This document shows, one piece after another, positions 1 to 4,843 of a DNA stretch of 5,587 nucleotides. The DNA is from DASUPK01 sp036276255 (GTDB taxonomy: Bacteria > Actinomycetota > Thermoleophilia > Solirubrobacterales > 70-9): contig DASUPK010000059.1 in NCBI GenBank assembly GCA_036276255.1, positions 1 through 5,587 on the forward strand, read 5' to 3'. The notes beneath the pieces are model-generated. The model saw only the letters and a list, made by a program, of their open reading frames with translations. It did no database searches and was not told the origin of the DNA. How positions within the stretch are numbered: the stretch's first letter is position 1; every line of letters starts with the position of its first letter. The translations under genes and the position numbers were made by a program.

Positions 1-131
1 GCGACATCGTCTCGACCGGGACGCCCTCCGGGGTCGGCAGCGTGCGCGACCCCCGGGTCTGGTTGCGGCCCGGCGACGAGATCGTGATCTCCTCGCCCAC
101 GTTGGGCGAGCTCCGCACGTCGATCGCCTAG
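1..131 (+). CDS. Fumarylacetoacetate hydrolase (FAH) family protein, C-terminal fragment
   Basis: The reading frame enters from the left edge (first full codon at base 3) and ends at TAG 129-131, leaving 42 codons. The visible peptide opens with DIVSTGTPSGVG, the glycine-rich signature near the C-terminus of FAH-fold enzymes. It continues with RDPRVWLRPGDEIVI and a final strand SPTLGELRTSIA, matching the usual 'PP-hydrophobic-L-x-PGD ... G-x-L-x-N/T' ending of the family. Members are metal-dependent cytoplasmic enzymes that cleave C-C bonds or hydrate, decarboxylate or tautomerise acylpyruvates and related 2-oxo acids in catabolism of aromatics and amino acids. The metal-binding residues lie upstream of the window, so the substrate cannot be assigned. 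The gene converges on the cyclic-nucleotide-binding gene at 287-673. Family call is fairly sure; specific function unknown. Confidence 0.85.
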   Translation, partial: DIVSTGTPSGVGSVRDPRVWLRPGDEIVISSPTLGELRTSIA

Positions 132-189
132 CCGTGCGCGAGGACCCCGATCTTCTCCGGGGGCTGGATCAAGGCCGCCCTGGTCATCC

Positions 190-205
190 TGGTCGCGGGC
201 GACCA
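190..205. terminator. Short hairpin downstream of the FAH gene, possible terminator
   Basis: TGGTCG (190-195) and CGACCA (200-205) form a perfect 6-bp stem around the tetraloop CGGG. It starts 58 bases after the FAH stop codon, in the gap between convergent genes. No T-run follows, so it is not a classical intrinsic terminator. High-GC actinobacteria often have such tail-less hairpins at gene ends, but short GC-rich stems also arise by chance. Confidence 0.25.
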
Positions 206-261
206 ACACCACGCTCGAGGACACCACGATCGGTCAGGAGACGAAGCCCGCCCGAGTGCTT

Positions 262-282
262 CGACCGCTTCAACAGCGGTCG
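262..282 (-). terminator. 8-bp hairpin just after the CNBD gene, probable terminator structure
   Basis: CGACCGCT (262-269) and AGCGGTCG (275-282) are exact reverse complements around the 5-base loop TCAAC. The structure begins 4 bases past the stop codon of the minus-strand gene (TAG at 289-287) and could end transcription from either convergent gene. There is no T-tract on either strand, so if it terminates it would be of the tail-less actinobacterial type or would mark and protect an RNA 3' end. Confidence 0.45.
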
Positions 283-286
283 GTAA

Positions 287-673
287 CTACTCCGAGCGGT
301 CCTGGACGAGCTCCTCGATGCTCCGATAGACGCCGGGGGCGTCCTTCTTCAGTCGCTTCACCTCGAAGTGCCCGAGGCTGATCAGCCTCAGCCGGGAGGT
401 CGCGGTCACCGTCGCGCTGCGCATCGAGTCGTCGAGCATCCCGGCCTCGCCGAAGACGTCGCCCGGTCCGAGGTCCGCGATGTGCTCGCCGTCCCGGGTC
501 ACCTCCACGCTGCCCTCCTCGATCGCGAGCAGCTCGCGGGAGAAGCCACCCTCCTTGAGGATCACCTCCCCCTCGGGGACCTCCTTCGACTGCGCGAAGA
601 CGGCGACCTGCTTGAGCTCCTCGTCGGAGGCGTCCGAGAAGAGCGGAATGCGCTTCAGCTGACTTGCGTCCAT
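287..673 (-). CDS. Stand-alone cyclic nucleotide-binding domain (Crp/cNMP-fold) protein
   Basis: The 128-residue protein is almost entirely one cNMP-binding beta-roll. Residues 4-20 (SQLKRIPLFSDASDEEL) match the N-terminal helix of Crp-type sensors. The roll spans about 25-100, and the phosphate-binding cassette reads FGEAGMLDDSMRSATVTA at about 74-91. Glu76 and Arg85, the cassette residues that normally hold the ribose and cyclic phosphate, are both present, so cAMP or cGMP binding is plausible. About 28 residues follow the roll, forming a helix (GHFEVKRLKKDAPGVYRSIEELV), and no helix-turn-helix is present. It is therefore not a Crp-type DNA-binding regulator and may act through a partner. 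I chose ATG at 673 because the fold begins there and any extension would run into the divergent gene. No Shine-Dalgarno precedes it, but TACGGT sits 6 bases upstream, consistent with a leaderless mRNA. The ligand and partner are unknown. Confidence 0.88.
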   Translation of the reverse strand: MDASQLKRIPLFSDASDEELKQVAVFAQSKEVPEGEVILKEGGFSRELLAIEEGSVEVTRDGEHIADLGPGDVFGEAGMLDDSMRSATVTATSRLRLISLGHFEVKRLKKDAPGVYRSIEELVQDRSE

Positions 674-679
674 AGCGCG

Positions 680-685
680 ACCGTA
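680..685 (-). promoter_or_regulatory. Candidate -10 box for the CNBD gene (leaderless start)
   Basis: On the minus strand the hexamer TACGGT (TAnnnT) lies 6 bases before the ATG whose A is at 673. That spacing puts the transcription start at or next to the start codon, the usual arrangement of leaderless actinobacterial genes, and fits the lack of a ribosome-binding site. No convincing -35 box is visible. Its 9-base context GGATACGGT resembles the opposite-facing GGATAGAGT at 700-708. Confidence 0.5.
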
Positions 686-702
686 TCCCAAAGAAGCTCG
701 GA

Positions 703-708
703 TAGAGT
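703..708 (+). promoter_or_regulatory. Candidate -10 box for the small-protein gene
   Basis: TAGAGT (TAnnnT), within GGATAGAGT, would give a start near base 715 and a leader of about 30 bases that includes the strong ribosome-binding site at 732-739. With a 17-bp spacer the -35 position would fall on 680-685, exactly the opposite gene's -10 box. No good -35 consensus is present. Assigned from sequence pattern only. Confidence 0.35.
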
Positions 709-745
709 GCGACGTCCACCACAGATCACGGGGGAGGAGCGGCAG

Positions 746-1120
746 ATGGGATTGATGGACAACATCAAGAAGGCCCAGGAGCAGGCTGCCCAGGCGATGC
801 AGCAGGGCGGAGGCGGCGCGATGAACCCGTCCGCCGGCGACGTCGAGTACGCCAACCTGGCGATGAAGCTGAACCAAAACGGCGTGCCCGGCACGGCCAC
901 GATCAACTCGCTCACTGAGTCCGGAGAGGGGTCGGATCCCGTCAACAAGGCCTATGACATCGGGGTCAGCGTCGAGCTCGAGAACGGTCAGAGCTACGAC
1001 ACGACCGTCCACCAGTACCTGACTCAGGACGCCGTCAACGCCTACCAGCCCGGCAAGAAGTTCCAGATCAAGGCGGATCCGGACGACACGAGCAAGGTCA
1101 TGCTCTACGGAGAGGCGTAG
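746..1120 (+). CDS. Small soluble protein of unknown function (actinobacterial type)
   Basis: This gene encodes 124 residues. A purine-rich GGGAGGAG at 732-739 lies 6 bases before ATG 746 and favours that start over the in-frame ATG at 755. Residues 1-20 (MGLMDNIKKAQEQAAQAMQQ) form an amphipathic, glutamine-rich helix, followed by a GGGG linker. From about residue 32 comes a compact, probably all-beta domain: a strand with GVPGTATINSL, then YDIGVSVELENGQSYDTTV, and an ending of YQPGKKFQIKADPDDTSKVML. The pattern 'G-x-P-x-A-x-I ... V-x-V-x-x-G-x-x-Y ... PG-x-x-x-x-V-x-x-DP-x-D-x-x-x-V' recurs, as I recall, in uncharacterised actinobacterial proteins, often joined to membrane segments or short C-terminal domains. 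No signal peptide, membrane segment or catalytic motif is visible. The function is unknown. It shares a divergent promoter region with the cNMP-binding gene, which hints at common control. Confidence 0.85.
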   Translation: MGLMDNIKKAQEQAAQAMQQGGGGAMNPSAGDVEYANLAMKLNQNGVPGTATINSLTESGEGSDPVNKAYDIGVSVELENGQSYDTTVHQYLTQDAVNAYQPGKKFQIKADPDDTSKVMLYGEA

Positions 1121-1154
1121 CGGCCACCAAGCCGCTGTACTTCGGAGCGGGGGC

Positions 1155-1185
1155 GCAGCCGCCGCGACTTGTGCAGGGCGGCTGC
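1155..1185 (+). terminator. 9-bp GC-rich hairpin after the small-protein gene
   Basis: GCAGCCGCC (1155-1163) and GGCGGCTGC (1177-1185) are perfect reverse complements with a 13-base loop, starting 34 bases after the stop at 1120. A weaker CCGCT/AGCGG pair (1132-1136, 1146-1150) sits just before it. No T-run follows. It is placed correctly to end transcription of 746-1120 before the protease gene, but it could also act in the protease leader. Confidence 0.4.
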
Positions 1186-1281
1186 TCGTGGCCGCGATCT
1201 GATGGCGAAGCCGTGAATCGCCACCCAATACTCGCTTCAGGCAGGGGGCTCGAGTGCCGATAGGTTGGGTGGACGCCGCAT

Positions 1282-2895
1282 ATGCCCCTGCCCGCTTCCA
1301 TCCCTGACTTCTTCTTCACCTGGTACCCGGTCTTCGGGGTTGCATTCTCGGCCGGGATCCTGACCGTCTTCATCATCCTGCTGCGGAGCACGATGGGGAC
1401 GACTCGCCCGGAGACGGTCAAGGCGAGCTCCATCGCGCCCGTGCTCTGGGACGAGGTCCAGGGGGTCGACGCCGCCAAGGAGGAGCTGGTGGACGTCGCG
1501 GAATGGCTCAAGGACCCGAAGCGCTTCGAGGCGCTGGGCGCGCGGGCACCACGAGGCGTGCTGCTCTACGGACCTCCCGGCACCGGCAAGACGATGCTCG
1601 CCCGTGCCGTCGCCGCGCACGCGGGCGTCGACTTCTTCGCCGCCTCCGGCTCGAGCTTCGTCGAGATGTTCGTGGGACGCGGGGCCGCGCGGATCCGGCG
1701 TCTCTTCAAGGAGGCGCGCAACTCCGGACGGGCCGTCGTCTTCATCGACGAGCTCGACGCCGTCGGCGGCCATCGCGGCTCCGGTGGCGGTGACGGCGGG
1801 ACCTCCGAGCGCGAGCAGGCCCTCAACCAACTGCTCGTCGAGCTGGACGGCTTCGAGCGTGACCCCGGCACGGTGATCGTGCTCGCCGCTTCGAACCAGA
1901 TCGACAAGCTCGACAAGGCGCTCCTGCGCCCCGGACGCTTCGACCGGCAGGTCCTGGTGGCGCCCCCGTCTCGCGACGGGCGCGAGGCGATCCTCAAATC
2001 CCACGCGAAGGGCAAGGTGCTGGCGGACACGATCGACCTCACCGACGTCGCTCGCAAGACCACGGGCCTGACGGGCGCCCAGCTGGCCAACGCCCTGAAC
2101 GAGGCTGCGATCATCGCCGGCCGCGCGGGGCAGATGGCGATCCAGCGCGAGGACCTGGACGAGGCCCTGCTCCGCCAGTCCGTCGGCTCGCAGCAGTCCC
2201 GCCGCCTGACCGAGAGCGAGCGGCGGATCGTCGCCTACCACGAGGCCGGGCACGCCCTCTGCCGCCGCCTCTGCGGCATGGATCCGCCCGAGATCCTCAG
2301 CATCGTCCCACGCGGCCCGGCCCTCGGGTTTGTCGCACACTCGCCGAGCGAGGACCGCTACCTGCGCTCCGCCAAGCAGCTCATGGACGAGATCGTGATC
2401 CTGCTGGGTGGCCGCGCCGCCGAGGAGGAGGTCTTCGACGAGGCGTACTCCGGCGCCGCGGACGACCTGGCGCGCGTCCAGAAGATCTGCGTGCAAATGG
2501 TCACCGAATTCGGCATGACGGTCTCGCACGGGCCGCCCGACAGCGCTCCGCTCGCGCAGCCGACCGGCGACTATGCGATGTCCGACCGCACGCGTCGCGA
2601 CGTCGACGAGAACGCCCAGGAACTTGCCCACATGGCCTACGCGCGGGCGCGTCAGCTGATGAAGGTCAACCGGCGCTGCCTCGAGGACCTGGCGGCGAAC
2701 GCCCTCGAGCACGAGACGCTCACCCGCGAGGATCTCGACGAGATCTTCGACGCGCACGACCTGCGCCGCACCTTCCTGCCCGAGAACGGGCAGTCCGAGG
2801 CGAAGAAGCTGATCGCCCGAGATCGGTCTCGCTCGACCGGCGCCCTGATGCCGCAGCACGCCAGGTCGGACGAGCCCGAGAAGCCCGCCGAGTAG
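1282..2895 (+). CDS. FtsH-like membrane-anchored AAA+ zinc metalloprotease, single-span form
   Basis: This 537-residue protein has the FtsH core in order. Residues 97-104 are the Walker A motif GPPGTGKT, 152-159 the Walker B VVFIDELD, 202-205 the AASN of sensor 1, and 214-222 LLRPGRFDR with the two arginine-finger candidates Arg216 and Arg219. The M41 protease domain has HEAGH at 320-324 (zinc ligands His320 and His324, catalytic Glu321) and SGAADDL at 390-396, where Asp395 is the likely third zinc ligand. All key residues are present, so both ATPase and protease should be active. Such enzymes unfold and degrade membrane and unstable cytosolic proteins as hexamers. Unlike standard FtsH (two membrane spans and a periplasmic domain, about 600-700 residues), only one hydrophobic segment is seen (about 12-34). 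Following basic residues suggest the catalytic part faces the cytoplasm. The pore motif FVG (130-132) is followed by Arg133 instead of the usual Val. ATG 1282 is the only start after the in-frame stop at 1261, with a weak GGGTGG at 1267-1272. The last 35 residues look disordered. Confidence 0.92.
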   Translation: MPLPASIPDFFFTWYPVFGVAFSAGILTVFIILLRSTMGTTRPETVKASSIAPVLWDEVQGVDAAKEELVDVAEWLKDPKRFEALGARAPRGVLLYGPPGTGKTMLARAVAAHAGVDFFAASGSSFVEMFVGRGAARIRRLFKEARNSGRAVVFIDELDAVGGHRGSGGGDGGTSEREQALNQLLVELDGFERDPGTVIVLAASNQIDKLDKALLRPGRFDRQVLVAPPSRDGREAILKSHAKGKVLADTIDLTDVARKTTGLTGAQLANALNEAAIIAGRAGQMAIQREDLDEALLRQSVGSQQSRRLTESERRIVAYHEAGHALCRRLCGMDPPEILSIVPRGPALGFVAHSPSEDRYLRSAKQLMDEIVILLGGRAAEEEVFDEAYSGAADDLARVQKICVQMVTEFGMTVSHGPPDSAPLAQPTGDYAMSDRTRRDVDENAQELAHMAYARARQLMKVNRRCLEDLAANALEHETLTREDLDEIFDAHDLRRTFLPENGQSEAKKLIARDRSRSTGALMPQHARSDEPEKPAE

Positions 2896-2904
2896 GCGGC
2901 TCTA

Positions 2905-2926
2905 GGCGCGGCTGAGCTCCAGCGCC
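2905..2926 (+). terminator. Imperfect hairpin directly after the protease gene
   Basis: GGCGCGGCTG (2905-2914) can pair with CAGCGCC (2920-2926) as 7 base pairs with a 3-base bulge and the loop AGCTC. It begins 9 bases after the stop at 2895. There is no T-run. It is a weak candidate for a 3'-end structure, less convincing than the element at 3002-3035. Confidence 0.25.
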
Positions 2927-3001
2927 CGCCGTCGGATTTCACGCCGTGGCCGAGAACTCGCACCACTCGACGTGGTCGAGGGCCTGACGCCATGCGCGAA
3001 G

Positions 3002-3035
3002 ACGGTCGAGGCGGGCAAGGGACCGTGACTTTTAT
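3002..3035 (+). terminator. Candidate intrinsic terminator of the protease gene
   Basis: ACGGTC (3002-3007) pairs perfectly with GACCGT (3021-3026) around a 13-base loop, and a short T-run (TTTTAT, 3030-3035) follows 3 bases later. This is the only hairpin in the window with a T-run in the right place. It lies about 106 bases beyond the protease stop and before the convergent tRNA gene, where a terminator is expected. The stem is short and the T-run interrupted, so the call is moderate. Confidence 0.35.
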
Positions 3036-3122
3036 CGCGGGCCGCGCCCCAACTTGCTCGGCGCTCGTATACCCGGACCGGAACCGGCCAATCGAAGGAA
3101 AAGGGAACGGCAGGTGAAGAAG

Positions 3123-3195
3123 TGGGCGGTGCCGGGCTCGAACCGGCGACCTCTTCGGTGTAAACGAAGCGCTCTCCCAGCTGAGCTAACCGCCC
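3123..3195 (-). tRNA. tRNA-Val (anticodon UAC)
   Basis: Read on the minus strand, the sequence folds into a full cloverleaf. The acceptor stem is GGGCGGT/ACCGCCC (7 bp). The D arm is GCTC-AGCTGGGA-GAGC. The anticodon arm is CTTCG-TTTACAC-CGAAG, giving anticodon TAC, which reads valine GUA and probably GUG. The variable loop is AGGTC, the T arm GCCGG-TTCGAGC-CCGGC, and the discriminator is A at 3123. The sequence resembles bacterial tRNA-Val(UAC) closely, including TTAGCTCAGCTGGGAGAGC. The CCA end is not encoded (the following bases are CTT), so it must be added by the nucleotidyltransferase. The gene is alone, convergent with the protease gene and divergent from the ATP-grasp operon. Confidence 0.97.
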
Positions 3196-3206
3196 TGGGC
3201 ATGCGG

Positions 3207-3212
3207 ATTATG
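3207..3212 (-). promoter_or_regulatory. Likely -10 box of the tRNA-Val gene
   Basis: On the minus strand CATAAT matches 5 of 6 bases of TATAAT and lies 11 bases upstream of the tRNA 5' end, implying a very short leader that RNase P would remove. It is one of the few AT-rich hexamers in this GC-rich gap. No clear -35 box is seen 17 bases further upstream. Confidence 0.5.
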
Positions 3213-3231
3213 ACCGGCGCAGGAGCCCGCG

Positions 3232-3263
3232 CACGGTGGTAGGTTCGCGCGCCACCGTGGCGC
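3232..3263. repeat. Overlapping inverted repeats between tRNA-Val and the ATP-grasp operon
   Basis: CACGGTGG (3232-3239) is the exact reverse complement of CCACCGTG (3252-3259), giving an 8-bp stem with a 12-base loop. The second arm is also the middle of a near-perfect palindrome, GCGCCAC-C-GTGGCGC (3249-3263). The two structures share bases and cannot form together in one RNA strand. In DNA they amount to several half-sites of a CCACCGTG-like sequence. The location, 49-80 bases before the ATG at 3312 and 37-68 bases before the tRNA 5' end, suits an operator for one or both divergent units. Confidence 0.4.
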
Positions 3264-3298
3264 AAGCAGCGCCCTTAGCTCCGCCGGCGTCCCGCCTC

Positions 3299-3304
3299 TA
3301 GGGT
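3299..3304 (+). promoter_or_regulatory. Candidate -10 box of the ATP-grasp operon (leaderless start)
   Basis: TAGGGT fits TAnnnT and ends 7 bases before ATG 3312, so transcription would start at or next to the start codon. A weak -35-like TTAGCT lies at 3275-3280 with an 18-base spacer. The TTAGGG just before the ATG is a poor and very close ribosome-binding site, which supports a leaderless reading. Confidence 0.4.
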
Positions 3305-3311
3305 TAGGGCA

Positions 3312-4508
3312 ATGAAGCTGCTGGTCACCAGCTCGCGGATGCCGTTCGCGCTCGACGCGATCCGGAAGCTCGGCGAGCGCGGGCACGAGGTGTTCGCCTG
3401 CGACAGCTACGACGCCTCCCCGGGCAGCCACTCCAAGTACCTGTCCGGCCACTTCACGACGGCCTCCGCGACGGGCGACCCCGCTCAATTCGCCTCCGAC
3501 GTCGAGCGAATCGCCCAGATCAACGAGATCGACGTGGTCATCCCGATGTTCGAGGAGGTCTTCTACCTCGCGGCCCAGCACGAGCGGCTCTCTGCGGTGA
3601 CAAAGCTCTACGCGCCGCCGTTCCGCACCCTCGCCCAGGTGCACGACAAGGGCACCTTCCAGGAGCTCTGTGACCGGCTCGACATCCGCACGCCCCACAC
3701 CACCCTCGCCCACAGCCCGAAGGAGCTCGAGGAGGCGATCGGCGGCTACCCGCGCTACTTCGCCCGCGCCGCCTTCTCCCGCGGAGGCGTCGGGCTGCTC
3801 ACCAACACCGGTCCGCTCGCGGGTCACCTCTCGATCGACACCTGCCAGCCAACGGAGGCGAACCCGTGGCTGGTCCAGGAGTTCGTCGACGGCCCGATGC
3901 ACTGCACGTACTCCTGTCTGCACGACGGGAGCGTCGCGACCCACATGTCCTACCGGGCGCCGCGGCAATGGGAGCACTCGACCGGGATCCAGTTCCTCTC
4001 CGTGGATCCGTCGGACACCCTGCCGACGGTCGAGCGGCTGGGCACCGACCTCGGCTGGGATGGCCAGATGTCCCTCGACTTCATCGAGACCGACGATGGC
4101 CTGGTGATGATCGAGTGCAACCCGCGGCCGACCGATGGCGTGCTGCTGATGACCGCCGAGGAGCTTGAACGGGGCCTGGTCGCCCCGGAGGACGAGACGC
4201 TCCAGGTGCCGGAGGGGCGGACCTCTCAGCTCGACTTCGCGGTCTTCGCCCAGATCTTCAGGGAGCCGCTCAGGGAGGCGCCGAAGACGATCCATGACCT
4301 GGCGAAGATCCACGGCACCGACCACGGCTGGCGGGACGCGATGCCGAATCTGTATTCGTTCCTCGCCCTGGCGCGGTTCGAGAAGCTCAGCATGCGCCAG
4401 CGCGAGCAGCTCTTCGTCGCGATGTCGGATGGGATCACCTGGGACGGCCAGCCGATCCCGGGCCTGCCGCCCGACGACGCGGCGTATCTCGCCAAACTGA
4501 CCGGGTGA
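3312..4508 (+). CDS. ATP-grasp family ligase-like protein (carbamoyl-phosphate-synthase-like fold)
   Basis: The protein has 398 residues. The N-terminal part (about 1-105) opens with KLLVTSSRMPFALDAIRKL and is a Rossmann-like pre-ATP-grasp domain. A short LAQVHDK segment (108-113) leads into the ATP-grasp domain. Its glycine loop is AFSRGGVGLL (154-163), its hinge WLVQEFVDG (186-194), and its magnesium site consists of LDF with Asp256 plus IECNPRPT, with Glu268 and Asn270. These residues make ATP and metal binding likely. Enzymes of this fold activate a carboxylate as acyl phosphate and join it to an amine, thiol or other nucleophile. About 110 residues after the metal site (290-398) form a C-terminal region I cannot assign. 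I recall close relatives in actinobacteria and other bacteria with the same SRGGVGLLTNTGPLAG-type block, but none with an assigned substrate. The first gene of a coupled operon with the next two, it is cytoplasmic, with no signal or membrane segment. Confidence 0.88.
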   Translation: MKLLVTSSRMPFALDAIRKLGERGHEVFACDSYDASPGSHSKYLSGHFTTASATGDPAQFASDVERIAQINEIDVVIPMFEEVFYLAAQHERLSAVTKLYAPPFRTLAQVHDKGTFQELCDRLDIRTPHTTLAHSPKELEEAIGGYPRYFARAAFSRGGVGLLTNTGPLAGHLSIDTCQPTEANPWLVQEFVDGPMHCTYSCLHDGSVATHMSYRAPRQWEHSTGIQFLSVDPSDTLPTVERLGTDLGWDGQMSLDFIETDDGLVMIECNPRPTDGVLLMTAEELERGLVAPEDETLQVPEGRTSQLDFAVFAQIFREPLREAPKTIHDLAKIHGTDHGWRDAMPNLYSFLALARFEKLSMRQREQLFVAMSDGITWDGQPIPGLPPDDAAYLAKLTG

Positions 4509-4843
4509 TGGACCGATCGATCCTCTGGCGCGCGGCTCTCGCACAGGTCGTGGCCGTGGCCGTGGCCTCGCTGATCCTCGCGGTGGCCCTCCCCAACTCG
4601 TTCTTCGACGACTGGGGCTGGCTGACCGGTCCCGTCGCCTGGCTCGGCTGCGCGGCGCTCGTGGCCTGGGCTCTCCACCTCAATACGCGCGGCGTGCTGG
4701 TAGGCGCCGTGCTCGCGGGCATCCCGAGCGCGATCGCGGTCCTCGCCGGTGTCCACTGGCTCGGAGTGGCGATCGCGGTCGCGGCGTTCGCCGCCTGGTG
4801 TGCCTGGCTCGCCCGCCGTCCCGGAGGCGCGCTGTGGACCTAG
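4508..4843 (+). CDS. Small integral membrane protein, about four membrane segments, unknown function
   Basis: The gene encodes 111 residues, mostly Ala, Val, Leu, Gly and Trp. Hydrophobic stretches at about 8-28, 40-58, 62-80 and 82-101 suggest four membrane helices, separated by an acidic turn (FFDDW, 32-36) and by HLNTRG (57-62). The C-terminus LARRPGG is basic and so probably cytoplasmic. I chose ATG 4508, which shares its A with the TGA stop of the ATP-grasp gene (TGATG). A GTG one codon upstream is also possible and would add a single residue. No ribosome-binding site is seen, so translation probably depends on reinitiation after the upstream gene. The 3' end overlaps the SDR start by 10 bases. 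No conserved motif points to a function; a partner, anchor or transporter role for the flanking enzymes is conjecture. Confidence 0.8.
   Translation: MDRSILWRAALAQVVAVAVASLILAVALPNSFFDDWGWLTGPVAWLGCAALVAWALHLNTRGVLVGAVLAGIPSAIAVLAGVHWLGVAIAVAAFAAWCAWLARRPGGALWT
4823..4827 (+). promoter_or_regulatory. Ribosome-binding site that sets the SDR start
   Basis: GGAGG lies inside the end of the membrane-protein gene, 6 bases before GTG 4834. It is a strong Shine-Dalgarno at ideal spacing and decides the start against the in-frame ATG-less extension beginning at 4798, which would add 12 residues unlike the family's N-terminus. Confidence 0.75.

Noticed and set aside
674..1228. Minus-strand 5' extension of the cNMP-binding frame to 1228
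   Set aside because: The extra residues are arginine/valine/leucine-rich shadow translation opposite the 746-1120 gene. The cNMP fold starts at the ATG at 673.
1261..1266. TAGGTT as a -10 box for the protease gene
   Set aside because: It fits TAnnnT, but the spacing (15 bases to ATG) suits neither a leaderless start nor a leader containing GGGTGG at 1267-1272, and no -35 is visible.
1237..2859. Long minus-strand open frame opposite the protease gene
   Set aside because: High GC content removes stop codons from the antisense frame. The plus strand carries full FtsH motifs, and the antisense product has no recognisable domain.
2966..2980. CTCGAC-GTG-GTCGAG hairpin
   Set aside because: It is a 6-bp stem with a three-base loop and no T-run. 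Such CTCGA-type palindromes are common by chance at this GC content.
3036..3046. CGCGG-G-CCGCG palindrome as a tRNA terminator
   Set aside because: On the minus strand it is followed by ATAAAA rather than a T-run, and the T-rich stretch is on the wrong side. It is a simple GC palindrome in a GC-rich gap.
3054..3242. Open frame of 62 codons across the tRNA region (VPGSNRRPLRCKRSALPAELTA)
   Set aside because: This peptide is the familiar false translation of the strand opposite a tRNA. The cloverleaf at 3123-3195 explains the sequence.
3299..3309. TAGGGTTAGGG, resembling a telomere-type repeat
   Set aside because: It is fewer than two copies and is better read as a -10 box plus start-codon context. 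There is no array.
3186..4544. Long minus-strand open frame opposite the ATP-grasp gene
   Set aside because: It is an antisense shadow rich in Arg, Gly, Glu and Asp. The plus frame has clear ATP-grasp motifs.
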